This document shows positions 1 through 8,362 of a stretch of 64,000 nt of DNA, one piece after another. Every line of letters begins with the position of its first letter. The stretch's first letter is position 1. The DNA is taken from NCBI GenBank assembly GCA_944393505.1, contig CALYAK010000006.1:1-64000 (forward strand), in the 5' to 3' direction. The notes beneath the pieces were generated by a model. It ran no database searches and was not told where the DNA came from. It was given only the letters and a program-made list of their open reading frames with translations. The translations under genes and the position numbers were made by a program. Source of the DNA: an uncultured Clostridia bacterium. Lineage in GTDB: Bacteria; Bacillota; Clostridia; TANB77; CAG-508.

Positions 1-522
1 ACACCACATAGCAATAATTTAGAAAAAGTAACAAACTTTGTAATTGAACAAATCAAAAAAAGATGTAAAGAATTTTTAAGTGAAGAAAAATATACTAAAA
101 TAGCAAAGACATCAAAAGACAAGATAATCAAAGATAAGTTTAATGTTAAAAATGAAATTCTTATTTTAGAAAAGAAAATTAAAGATATAAACAAGAGAAT
201 AGACAAGTTATATGAAGATAAATACAATGGACTGTTTGAAGATGAAGATTTTTCAAGACTTTATTCAAGACAAATAGAAAGTAGAAAACAAGCAGAAGAA
301 AGAATAAAACAGTTAAAAGAATTAGAAGAAAAAGAAGATTCATCAGTAGACATTGATAAACTTGTTAAAGATTTTGTAAATATGAAAGAAATAACAAGGA
401 CAATGCTTGTATCTTTAGTTGATAAGATAGAAATATCAGAGAATAAAGAAATAACTATATATTATAAATTCAATATTTTAAATATGGGAAAAGAAGAAAA
501 TAAGTTACAAAATGTTGGCTGA
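1..522 (+). CDS. Large serine recombinase, C-terminal part (5' end outside window)
   Basis: This is an open frame from the first base to a TGA at 520-522, giving 173 residues. It is Lys/Glu-rich and helical, with the pattern of the coiled-coil tail of large serine recombinases: a stretch around residues 60-105 contains IDKLYEDKYNG, then DFSRLYSRQ and a heptad-like QAEERIKQLKEL. A final beta-rich segment (VDKIEISENKEITIYYKF) is typical of the end of such integrases. The catalytic N-terminal domain lies left of the window. These enzymes integrate or excise mobile elements and usually sit at the very edge of the element, so the element most likely extends leftwards and ends just after this stop. 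Family assignment rests on the tail only. Confidence 0.8.
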   Translation, partial: TPHSNNLEKVTNFVIEQIKKRCKEFLSEEKYTKIAKTSKDKIIKDKFNVKNEILILEKKIKDINKRIDKLYEDKYNGLFEDEDFSRLYSRQIESRKQAEERIKQLKELEEKEDSSVDIDKLVKDFVNMKEITRTMLVSLVDKIEISENKEITIYYKFNILNMGKEENKLQNVG

Positions 523-556
523 ATTTAAAAAATAGTCATAACGGAATATTAGGACG
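523..556. other. Probable attachment-site junction (element end / pilin gene)
   Basis: This short stretch lies between the integrase stop and the first codons that match a pilin-type N-terminal helix. An in-frame TAA at 539-541 cuts the pilin frame. The pilin-like sequence resumes at about 551 (ACG ATT GTA GTA). Large serine recombinases recombine next to their own gene, so the crossover dinucleotide is inferred to lie here. The exact core cannot be defined without the other end of the element or an empty site. Confidence 0.5.
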
Positions 557-1540
557 ATTGTAGTACTTGTTGTTTTAGTAGCGGTATCAATCAATGTTGC
601 ATTTGGAGATAATGGAATTTTTCAAAAAGCAAAGGAAGCGTCAAGCGCTACCGCAGATCAAATTGATTATGAATCAAATCGATTACCAGAATTAATGCAA
701 GCATATATTAATGAAAATGTTGGAAATATAGCAGGAGATAATAATTCTGCTCCAAGTGATTTTTCAGTAACATTAAGTTCAAAAGAAACAAACTCAATAA
801 CTGTAATTGCAAAGGCTACAGATTTAGATGGGGAAGATTTAACTTATACACTTTATACAAAAACAGAAGATGGAACGTATGAGGCAAAAAATACTTTGGA
901 TGCAACAGCTTCTGGAACAGAAGTTACCTTAACTGCAACAGGATTAGATCAATATACTACCTATAACTATTATGTAGCAGTTTCTGATGGAAAGAAAACA
1001 ATTAATTCAGAGGAGGAAAGTGTTAGAACATATTGCCCTACAACAATCTGTACAGGACCATTTACAACAACAACAACATGTAGTAATTGTAGTGGAGAGG
1101 GAAAAGTAACAGTTAGTGTACGATGTCCAGGTTCAGGAGTTCCCGGAGAATATACATTTCTTAAACATCATAGATCCACCACTGCAAAATGCCCTACTTG
1201 TGGAGCAACTCGTGAGAAATGGCCAGGTACTTCATATTATACTTATTATACTTTAGCGGTCAGATGTAGTAGCTATTGGACATCTAATTGCCATTATGAT
1301 TCTACTCAAACTATGACAACATATGATACTCCTTTATGCGATAATTGTAGTAAGAATTCTCCATATTATGGTACGACTAGTGCTGCTGTTCCAACGCATA
1401 ATTATACAACTACGCAAGATTGCAGTAGATGCGATGGAGATGGAGAACAAGTTATTTCTGCTACATGTTCACATGGAAAATCAGATACGCATTATTATTG
1501 TGAGCATGGGGACGACTATACAGCTGAGGTACATGATTAA
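545..1540 (+). pseudogene. Pilin-like surface protein lacking its N-terminus
   Basis: The frame is open from 542 to the TAA at 1538-1540, but no start precedes the hydrophobic segment. The first visible residues (IVVLVVLVAVSIN, then FGDNGIFQKAKEAS) match the second half of the class III/type IV-pilin-like helix common in Clostridia. The leader peptide and the first half of the helix are missing at the integrase junction. After the helix come a coil, a fibronectin-III-like beta domain (about 776-1030) and a Cys-rich tail with CSNCSGEGK, CPTC, CDNC and CSRCDGDGE. These resemble DnaJ-type CxxCxGxG zinc modules. The ATG at 695 could give a soluble fragment, but it lacks a good ribosome binding site. 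Excision of the element might restore the gene. Confidence 0.65.
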
Positions 1541-1604
1541 AATTGACATAAAATATTTAAAATGATATAATTATATATTGGAAAACCAGTAAAGGAGTGG
1601 TTGC

Positions 1605-1961
1605 ATGAAAGTTGAACCCTGGGTAAGAGAGATCTTATTGGGGCGAAAGCCAGCCAAAACACAAGCATACCAAGACCATTCGAAACGACGGGAGATTATT
1701 AACCTGTTCATCAAAATTCGGGCAGTTAATGCTTGGATTTCCCCGATGAAAGACTGCAGACTCGCAATTGAGCTCTTTAAACGGAACGATACCATGATCG
1801 CTAAGTTGAAAGAGACAGTCGAGTTCTGTTATGAGAATAATCGTCACTGTCCTGTCCGGATCACGTTTTTGAGAAACAAGCAATTGAGGATCGAAATCGT
1901 GGCTTCGGAAACGAAGCGGTTTGTGTACGTAAGGGTTCCTGTCATAGAGGATGACTGGTAA
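1605..1961 (+). CDS. Orphan 118-aa protein of unusual composition
   Basis: I do not recognise this gene. An AAGGAG-type site sits properly before the ATG, and the protein is a plausible compact basic alpha/beta domain ending in beta strands (PVRITFLRNKQLRIEIV, RFVYVRVPVIEDDW). Codon use differs sharply from its neighbours: five in-frame CGG codons (1689, 1719, 1782, 1857, 1917), many CTG, GCC and ATC, and visibly higher G+C. CGG is otherwise almost absent from the window. It is monocistronic and followed by its own strong terminator. The reverse strand also carries open frames, but those lack a ribosome binding site. Recent transfer or a separate compositional class of genes is inferred. Confidence 0.6.
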   Translation: MKVEPWVREILLGRKPAKTQAYQDHSKRREIINLFIKIRAVNAWISPMKDCRLAIELFKRNDTMIAKLKETVEFCYENNRHCPVRITFLRNKQLRIEIVASETKRFVYVRVPVIEDDW

Positions 1962-1962
1962 C

Positions 1963-2012
1963 AAAAAAACGAGAGGACTTTAAGATAATTCAAAAGTCCT
2001 CTCGTTTTTTTG
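1963..2012 (+). terminator. Rho-independent terminator (bidirectional)
   Basis: A 13-bp stem, ACGAGAGGACTTT paired with AAAGTCCTCTCGT, is followed by seven T. A-rich sequence before the stem lets it serve the convergent DUF4912 gene on the minus strand as well. Confidence 0.9.
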
Positions 2013-2045
2013 TGTGTTTGATATTCTTTCAATTAATTTCCTATT

Positions 2046-2996
2046 TTAACGAAATGTGCTACTTGGGTTACCAGAAGATGGATTTGAAAAGTCCATACGA
2101 TCATTAAAGGTAACAAGTTCTTTTCCGTAAATTGATTGGTAAAGTTCATAAATGGTAAGTGGCTTTTTGCCAGAAGTTTGAGACAAGATCGTTGATACTG
2201 CGTGACGATAAGTTTGATGAGTTTTTACATTCTGGAAAAGCACGTAATTTTGCATTTTTTCAAATAAAATATGATCATTTGGTGCTTCTAAATCATTTGA
2301 CGAAGAAATATATAAGTAGTCATCTGGAAGATAAACATAAGCGTTTTTTGGCCTACGACCTAATTCAATCATATAATCACATTTTGCATCATCGACATGT
2401 AAATACCAGCAGTTAGCAAAATCATTAATTTCTACTTCAAATGCATATTGTTTTGTTTTATTATGAACGATTAAAACTGGTTTTGTATTTTGGAAGAAAT
2501 CATCCCCATATTGTTCAATAAAATGTTGTCGGTCTTGATCTGAAATATCCCAATAAACAAATAGGATATTTGGTGTTTGTGCCAATAATTTTACAACGGT
2601 TTCGTTATAACGATATGGTAGATCGTAATATTCGAAAATAGGGGAAACAGCTTCTTCTTTTTTCTTTTTACGAGAAACAGAACTTTTCTTTGTTGTAGTA
2701 GCTTTTTTTGTTCTCGTTTTTGTGGCTTTTTTTGGTGTCGTGATTAGCTTAAATAACTTAATTAAAAATTCTGGATCTTTTGTTGGATTTTCAATGATGA
2801 TTGAAGTCGTTTCTTTTATTTGCTCTATGTTTTGAGAATGGTTATCAATTTCTTTTTTTGTTCGATTTCCTGTTTTTCCCTTTTGAGGAGTTGGTGTGTT
2901 TTTTTTCTTAACTTCCTTTGAGGCCTTGGTAGAAGTGCTTTTGATCGTTTTTGAAGTAAGCTTTTTTTCTGTTTTTTCCGTTGCTTTTCTTGGCAT
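2046..2996 (-). CDS. DUF4912 domain protein with basic N-terminal tail
   Basis: This 316-residue protein has two parts. The first 110 or so residues are a low-complexity Lys/Thr/Ser-rich tail (KKATKTRTKKATTTKKS). The remainder is a DUF4912 domain, recognisable from YDLPYRYNETVVKLLAQTP, FVYWDIS, and WYLHVDDAKCDYMIELG. DUF4912 proteins are of unknown biochemical function; in Firmicutes they are often found beside glycogen-metabolism glycosyltransferases. That fits here, because a GT4 glycogen-synthase-like gene starts divergently about 230 bases away and a glucan phosphorylase lies further on. AGGAGG precedes the ATG on the minus strand. The basic tail suggests binding to a polyanion, which is inference. 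Confidence 0.8.
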   Translation of the reverse strand: MPRKATEKTEKKLTSKTIKSTSTKASKEVKKKNTPTPQKGKTGNRTKKEIDNHSQNIEQIKETTSIIIENPTKDPEFLIKLFKLITTPKKATKTRTKKATTTKKSSVSRKKKKEEAVSPIFEYYDLPYRYNETVVKLLAQTPNILFVYWDISDQDRQHFIEQYGDDFFQNTKPVLIVHNKTKQYAFEVEINDFANCWYLHVDDAKCDYMIELGRRPKNAYVYLPDDYLYISSSNDLEAPNDHILFEKMQNYVLFQNVKTHQTYRHAVSTILSQTSGKKPLTIYELYQSIYGKELVTFNDRMDFSNPSSGNPSSTFR

Positions 2997-3223
2997 GTTT
3001 TCCTCCTTAGTAAAATTAAAATAATCTAATTAATATAGTATATCAAAATAAAAATAAATTCAATAGTAAAAAACAAAATCTGATAAAATAATTCAAAATA
3101 TTTAAGAAAAGATGTTTACTTTTCTTAAATATATGTATAAAATATTGTTAGTATTGAAAATGAAAGAAAAATGTAAAAAAATAACAATCAAAAGAAAAAA
3201 TTGAAAGGGGTCTTACGACTAAT

Positions 3224-4516
3224 ATGAGAATTTTAATGTTAACTTGGGAATACCCACCTAGAATTGTTGGGGGAATTGCAAGAGTAGTGCATGATCTATC
3301 GAAAAGATTAATCAAAGATGGTCATGAAGTAACCGTTGTTACTTACCGTGACGGAGATACTCCAGAGTACGAAAACGACAAAGGAGTTCAAGTGTACCGC
3401 GTTAATAATTACATGATTCAACCGAATAATTTTATTGACTGGATCATGCAACTTAATTTTAATATGATTGCAAAAGCAACAGAAATTATTAATAAAGAAG
3501 GAAAATTTGACGTAATTCATGCTCATGACTGGCTTGTTGGGTGTGCTGCTAAGACATTAAAAAATTCTTTTGATATGCCAATTGTTACAACAATTCATGC
3601 AACAGAAGCAGGAAGAAATAGTGGAATTCATGATGAAACACAACGATACATTAATGATACGGAATGGCTACTTACTTATGAATCAACCGAAGTAATTGTC
3701 AACAGTAATTTTATGAAGGGTGACCTACAAAGACTATTTGGATTACCATTTGATAAGATTAATGTCATTCCAAACGGAATTAACTTGACAAATTTTACAG
3801 GAATTGAAAGAGATTATGATTTCCGCAGACAGTATGCAATGGACAATGAAAAAATCATTCTATATGTTGGTCGTCTTGTTTATGAAAAAGGAATTCAACA
3901 TTTGATTGCTGCAATGCCAAAGGTCTTAAGTAATTACCATGATGCAAAATTAATCATTGCTGGAAAAGGCGGAATGATTGATGAATTAAAGGCAGAGGCT
4001 GATAGCTTAGGAATTGGAAATAAAGTATACTTCACGGGATACCTAAATGCAAAACAAGTTCAAAAAATCTATAAATGTGCGGATGTTGCTGTATTTCCTA
4101 GCACCTATGAACCATTTGGAATTGTTGCATTAGAGGCAATGCTTGCAGGAGTTCCAACTGTTGTTTCCGATATCGGAGGATTAAACGAAATTGTAGAACA
4201 CGGGGTAACAGGAATGAAAAGTTATGCCGGAAATGCAAATTCGATTGCAGATTCTGTTTTATCGTTGTTATTTGATCCACAATTATGTGACAAAGTTTCA
4301 AAAAATGCAAAAGCACAAGTAAAAAATCAATTTAATTGGAATAAAATTGCACAAGATACTCATTATGTATATGAACAAGCAATTTGTAAAACAATGGCTC
4401 AAAAGCAAGCTGAACAAATGGCACAAGAAAAAGCGAAAAAGACGAATAAAGCAAAGAATAACGAAAAAGAAATTACCAACTTGCTTGCTTTTAAGAAAAG
4501 ACATGCCTATGCTTAG
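3224..4516 (+). CDS. Family 4 glycosyltransferase, glycogen-synthase-like
   Basis: At 430 residues this is a complete GT-B retaining glycosyltransferase. The N-terminus has LTWEYPPRIVGGIARVV, the nucleotide-sugar loop of starch/glycogen-synthase-like GT4 enzymes. The C-terminal half has the EPFGIVALEAM motif with the paired glutamates of the donor site, around residues 290-300. A Lys/Ala-rich tail follows residue 385. A role in making an alpha-glucan or maltose-type polymer is suggested by the divergent DUF4912 gene and the phosphorylase at 25081. The true acceptor cannot be told from sequence. AAAGGGG before the ATG supports the start. It probably shares a transcript with the following YlbF gene, 25 bases away. 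Confidence 0.85.
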   Translation: MRILMLTWEYPPRIVGGIARVVHDLSKRLIKDGHEVTVVTYRDGDTPEYENDKGVQVYRVNNYMIQPNNFIDWIMQLNFNMIAKATEIINKEGKFDVIHAHDWLVGCAAKTLKNSFDMPIVTTIHATEAGRNSGIHDETQRYINDTEWLLTYESTEVIVNSNFMKGDLQRLFGLPFDKINVIPNGINLTNFTGIERDYDFRRQYAMDNEKIILYVGRLVYEKGIQHLIAAMPKVLSNYHDAKLIIAGKGGMIDELKAEADSLGIGNKVYFTGYLNAKQVQKIYKCADVAVFPSTYEPFGIVALEAMLAGVPTVVSDIGGLNEIVEHGVTGMKSYAGNANSIADSVLSLLFDPQLCDKVSKNAKAQVKNQFNWNKIAQDTHYVYEQAICKTMAQKQAEQMAQEKAKKTNKAKNNEKEITNLLAFKKRHAYA

Positions 4517-4541
4517 TTGTGTATAAATTAGGAGGAAAAGA

Positions 4542-4874
4542 ATGAACGTATATGATACTGCCAATCGATTAGGATATGAAATAAAAGAATCCGAAGAATA
4601 TCAATCCTATAAAAAAGCAAAAGAAAAAATTCTAAATAATCCTGATACAAAGAAGAAAATCGATGATTTTGAAAAACTAAGATATGAAATTCAACTACTT
4701 ACATTTGAAGGAAAAGAAAATGATCCAGAGAAGACAAAAAAACTAGAAGAAATGTATCAAATTCTAGTTGCTGATAAGGAAATTAAGGAATATTTTGATT
4801 TAGAAGTGAAATTTAATGTAATGGTAGCAGACATCAATAAGATAATTGCGGAATCCATTAAAGATGTTTTGTAA
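4542..4874 (+). CDS. YlbF/YmcA family protein
   Basis: This is a 110-residue, all-helical acidic protein whose length and pattern (a first helix with YEIKESEEYQSYKKAKE, and a C-terminal helix EYFDLEVKFNVMVADINKII) match the YlbF/YmcA (Com_YlbF) family. In Bacillus subtilis YlbF, YmcA and YaaT form a complex that helps RNase Y mature certain transcripts. A homologous role here is possible but not demonstrated. AGGAGG lies 6 bases before the ATG. The gene follows the glycosyltransferase closely and ends in a strong hairpin terminator. Confidence 0.8.
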   Translation: MNVYDTANRLGYEIKESEEYQSYKKAKEKILNNPDTKKKIDDFEKLRYEIQLLTFEGKENDPEKTKKLEEMYQILVADKEIKEYFDLEVKFNVMVADINKIIAESIKDVL

Positions 4875-4879
4875 TAATT

Positions 4880-4914
4880 AAGCTGTATGAAAATGTATTC
4901 ATACAGCTTTTTAT
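4880..4914 (+). terminator. Rho-independent terminator
   Basis: A 12-bp perfect stem, AAGCTGTATGAA paired with TTCATACAGCTT, is followed by a short T-rich tail directly after the YlbF gene. Confidence 0.85.
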
Positions 4915-4927
4915 ATAAGGAGAAAAG

Positions 4928-5569
4928 ATGAGTTTACGAAAGAAAATCCAGTATTTGAAACACGCAAAAGAAAATGAAGAATTAAATAAAATTGTGAAAA
5001 AATTACCAGAAGATGAAGTTGTTTGTCGAGAAATGCTTAAATTAATTCATAATGAGAAAGTAACGGTTGAGAAAAGTAAAATAGAAAAGACTAATACTAG
5101 TTTGTATTTGATCATGTCCAATAAAATTTTGATTGGAAATATGGAAGAAAATTTTACACGAATTCAGACGATCGCACATGAGTGCGTTCACTCGATCCAA
5201 GATCCCCCAAAATTAAAACTGCATTTTTATTTTTCGAATTTTTATCAAATCTTTTTTATCTTATCCATCATTTTAGCTTTCTTTGTCAAAGAAGCTTTTT
5301 GGGAATGGATGATAATTGGCCTTTTACTTTTGGCTAGTATTATGCTATATGTTCTTCGCTATCCGTTAGAAAAAGATGCAATGACTCGAGCAAGAGATTT
5401 AGCAAGTACATACTTTGAAAAAAGTAAAATAGAAAAACAAGAAAGGGAAGAGATTTTAAAGGAATATGATCAAATCAATCAGATCGGAATTCCGATTTAT
5501 CAAACTTATTTAATCTTAAATCTTATGATAAAAATGGGAATCATAATCATAATTTATTGGATTTGTTAA
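4928..5569 (+). CDS. Divergent YugP-like membrane zinc metallopeptidase
   Basis: This 213-residue protein has a cytosolic N-terminal part with an HExxH motif in IAHECVHSIQ (about residue 85), then two adjacent membrane helices (about 105-145). It continues with RYPLEKDAMTRARDLA and a last helix at the C-terminus. The order HExxH, hydrophobic hairpin, then P-x-E-x-DA-x-x-RA is that of the YugP/Zn_peptidase_2 family, where the late Glu is the third zinc ligand. The usual HExGHA is changed to HECVHS and the N-terminal membrane helix is missing, so it is a distant or new subgroup. A good AAGGAG site precedes the ATG. Substrate unknown. Confidence 0.6.
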   Translation: MSLRKKIQYLKHAKENEELNKIVKKLPEDEVVCREMLKLIHNEKVTVEKSKIEKTNTSLYLIMSNKILIGNMEENFTRIQTIAHECVHSIQDPPKLKLHFYFSNFYQIFFILSIILAFFVKEAFWEWMIIGLLLLASIMLYVLRYPLEKDAMTRARDLASTYFEKSKIEKQEREEILKEYDQINQIGIPIYQTYLILNLMIKMGIIIIIYWIC

Positions 5570-5608
5570 AAATAAAAAATAAAAAATAGAAAAAATTGTA
5601 AAAAAAGA

Positions 5609-5637
5609 TTGCGAAAGAAAAAACGGATTGATATAAT
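5609..5637 (+). promoter_or_regulatory. Promoter of the FIST operon
   Basis: A TTGCGA -35 box, a 17-base spacer and a perfect TATAAT -10 box lie 37 bases before the FIST start codon. Confidence 0.75.
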
Positions 5638-5674
5638 ACGAATATAAAATATTTTTACAAAGGAGGAACATCAA

Positions 5675-6841
5675 ATGTTAAAAACAAATGTAAGCTATAG
5701 TATAAAAGAAAATAGTTATGAAGCAGGGAAAGACTGCGCGAAAGAGGCTGTCGTTGATTTAATGGAAACAAAGGTAGCCTTTTTATTTAGCTCTGTAGAT
5801 TATAACCAAGAAGAGCTTCTAAAAGGAGCTAAATCAGAATTAGGAACAGCTCCAATTATTGGATGTACATCAAGCGGAGGAATTATTGTACCAGATGGAT
5901 ATATTACATCTGATCATGGATTCGCAGGTATGATGGCTATGGGAGATCCAGATATGACTGTTGGAGTAGCTGGATTAGAAAGAGGAAAAGATCCAAGAGA
6001 AACTGGAAAAAAAGTAGCAAAACTTGCAATGGAAAGAGCTGGAAAAACATGTGCTCCAGCATATTTCTATATGGTTGCATCACCAGCAGAAGAAGAATTC
6101 TATGCAAAAGGAATTGCAGATGTCATTGGAGAAGTACCTTTCTTTGGAGGAAGCGCAGCTGATAATGCAGTAGCTGGAGATTGGAAAATCTTTACACAAG
6201 ATGCAATCTTTACCGATGGTGTAGCAGTAGCATTCTTCTATACAGACAAACCAATGTCTAATGTTTATACAGGAGCTTATCACGAGACAGTAAATTCTGG
6301 AATTATCACAGAAATTAAAGGAAATCGTACATTAGTTAGCATTGATGGAAAACCAGCAATTGAAAAATATGCAAAATGGACCGGAAAGAAAGTAAACGAT
6401 TTAAAAGGTGGAGATTTGTTAGTTCAAACTATTACAGCACCTTTAGGTGTAAAAGATCGTTTAGGAGATTTAGTAGCAATTCGTCACCCTATGTTTGGAA
6501 ATGATGATTTATCGATGAATATTGGAAATAATTTAGCAGTTAATACAGCCGTTATTCAAATGGAATGTACGGTGGATGAATTAATTGATTCAACAGGAAA
6601 AACTTTAAAAGAAGTTAAGAAAACATTACCAGCTGATCCAGCTGCTTACCTATTAGTACACTGTGGTGGTAGAAAATTAGGAATCGGAGATCGTATTGAC
6701 GAAGTAGCTAAGAAATTGAAGAAAGAAGCAGCAGGAGTACCATTTATTACAATCTTTACATTTGGTGAATATGGAACCAAAGATCATGGAGGAAATACAT
6801 GTGGAGGATTAATGTTATCTTTCACTGGATTCGGTAAATGA
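5675..6841 (+). CDS. FIST domain sensory protein
   Basis: At 388 residues this is a stand-alone FIST protein (FIST_N followed by FIST_C). Diagnostic features are the N-terminal IIGCTSSGGII region, the central FGGSAADN segment (about residue 150) and the C-terminal LLVHCGGRK and FGEYG motifs. FIST domains are predicted intracellular ligand-binding domains, often for amino acids or other small molecules, and usually occur in signalling proteins. Here no output domain is attached. It starts an apparent operon with an aldehyde dehydrogenase, a small membrane protein and an iron alcohol dehydrogenase, so a link with aldehyde or lactaldehyde metabolism is plausible. AGGAGG precedes the ATG. Confidence 0.9.
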   Translation: MLKTNVSYSIKENSYEAGKDCAKEAVVDLMETKVAFLFSSVDYNQEELLKGAKSELGTAPIIGCTSSGGIIVPDGYITSDHGFAGMMAMGDPDMTVGVAGLERGKDPRETGKKVAKLAMERAGKTCAPAYFYMVASPAEEEFYAKGIADVIGEVPFFGGSAADNAVAGDWKIFTQDAIFTDGVAVAFFYTDKPMSNVYTGAYHETVNSGIITEIKGNRTLVSIDGKPAIEKYAKWTGKKVNDLKGGDLLVQTITAPLGVKDRLGDLVAIRHPMFGNDDLSMNIGNNLAVNTAVIQMECTVDELIDSTGKTLKEVKKTLPADPAAYLLVHCGGRKLGIGDRIDEVAKKLKKEAAGVPFITIFTFGEYGTKDHGGNTCGGLMLSFTGFGK

Positions 6842-6913
6842 ATGGCAAAAGCGTCTGTAGATAAGGATGCTACAAAAATGGAAGAGTGTAATAGTAAGGG
6901 AGGAAATGTGTCT

Positions 6914-8347
6914 GTGAAAAATTTAATTGGTAGAGAATGGAAAGAAGCATCAAATGGAGCAACCATCGATGTTATTAATCCAGCAACGCAAACTAAAATT
7001 GATACAGTTCCAAATGTAAGTTTGGAAGATGTTGATGCGGCGGTTAAAGTTGCAAAAGAGGAACAAAAAAATTGGGCAAAGGTGCCAATTCATGAAAGAG
7101 CAGATCGTTTATATCGATTTGTAGAATTAGTGGAAAGAGACAAAGATCGTTTAGCAAAACTTTTATCAGAAGAAACTGGAAAACCAATTCGTGAAGCTTA
7201 TGGAGAAATTGCAAATGTACGTATTGGTGTAAGAGGTTTTGTAGAAAGAGCAAAACATCTTTATGGAGAGAGTATCCCAGCAGGAAGTGAAGCTGGACAA
7301 GAAAAAACAATGCAAATTGTAACAAGAGAACCACTTGGTGTTATTGCAGCAATTATTCCATTTAATTTCCCAAGTGATCTATTCTGTCAAAAAGTTCCAC
7401 CAGCATTAATGATGGGAAATAGTATTATTGTAAAACCATCCAATTATAACCCTTTAACCCTAATCGAATATACCAAATTAATGATTGAAGCTGGAGTGCC
7501 AGCAGGCGTTATTCAAGTATTAACAGGAGATGGTCCAGTAGCTGGACAAGCTTTAGCCGGACATCCAGATGTACATCTTGTTTCTTTAACAGGAAGTACA
7601 GCAGCAGGAATTCAAACCATGGGAACTGCTTCCAAGAACTTAACTCATGTTATGTTAGAGTTAGGTGGAAATGATGCTTTCATTTTCATGGAAGATGGAG
7701 ATATGGATTTAGCAATAGAAGAAGCAAAATGGGGAAGACTATATAACGGTGGACAAGTTTGTTGTGCAAGCAAGAGATTCTTAATCCATAATTCAAGAAA
7801 AGAAGAATTTATTAATCGTATGAAAGCTTTAATAGAAGGATTAAAAGTAGGAGATCCATCCTCAATGGATACGGACATGGGACCATTAGTTAATGTAAAT
7901 GCAGCAGTTCGTGTTGAAGAACAAGTAAATAAAATGGTAGCAGAAGGTGCACAGATTGTTTGTGGAGGAAAAAGAGATGGTGCCTACTATATGCCAACTA
8001 TTTTAGATAATGTGACGAAAGATATGGAAGTAGCTAAAGATATGGAAATCTTTGGACCAGTTGTATCAGTTATTGGCTTTGATACGGAAGAAGAAGCAAT
8101 TGAAATTGCAAATCAATCTTCTTTTGGATTATGCGGATGCGTGATCAGTCAAGATTATCGAAGAGCTATGCGTATTGCTGCCAAATTAGAATGTGGAGGA
8201 GCAGTCGTAAATGGAGCAAGCTTCTATCGTTCTTTCGAAATGCCTTTTGGTGGATGGAAAAAGAGCGGAATTGGAAATGAAGGTGTTCTAACAACACTAC
8301 AAGAAATGAGTCGAATTAAAACAATTGTCTTAAAAAATATATGGTAA
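6914..8347 (+). CDS. NAD(P)-dependent aldehyde dehydrogenase (lactaldehyde/succinate-semialdehyde type)
   Basis: This is a complete ALDH-superfamily enzyme. IIPFNFPSDL and IVKPSNYNPL form the cofactor site, SLTGSTAAG follows, the general base Glu is in LELGGNDAF, and the catalytic Cys is in GQVCCASKRF. The frame is open from an ATG at 6842 directly after the FIST stop (TGAATG). I prefer the GTG at 6914 because AAGGGAGG at 6896-6903 lies just before it and the protein then begins MKNLIGREW like its relatives; GTG 6908 is also possible. It oxidises an aldehyde to an acid. The alcohol dehydrogenase downstream would act on the same aldehyde in the reducing direction. Confidence 0.88.
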   Translation: MKNLIGREWKEASNGATIDVINPATQTKIDTVPNVSLEDVDAAVKVAKEEQKNWAKVPIHERADRLYRFVELVERDKDRLAKLLSEETGKPIREAYGEIANVRIGVRGFVERAKHLYGESIPAGSEAGQEKTMQIVTREPLGVIAAIIPFNFPSDLFCQKVPPALMMGNSIIVKPSNYNPLTLIEYTKLMIEAGVPAGVIQVLTGDGPVAGQALAGHPDVHLVSLTGSTAAGIQTMGTASKNLTHVMLELGGNDAFIFMEDGDMDLAIEEAKWGRLYNGGQVCCASKRFLIHNSRKEEFINRMKALIEGLKVGDPSSMDTDMGPLVNVNAAVRVEEQVNKMVAEGAQIVCGGKRDGAYYMPTILDNVTKDMEVAKDMEIFGPVVSVIGFDTEEEAIEIANQSSFGLCGCVISQDYRRAMRIAAKLECGGAVVNGASFYRSFEMPFGGWKKSGIGNEGVLTTLQEMSRIKTIVLKNIW

Positions 8348-8362
8348 TTTTGGGGATAAAAA

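Noticed and set aside
1571-2032. Minus-strand frames opposite the orphan gene at 1605
   Set aside because: No ribosome sites; the plus-strand frame has a good site, start and terminator.
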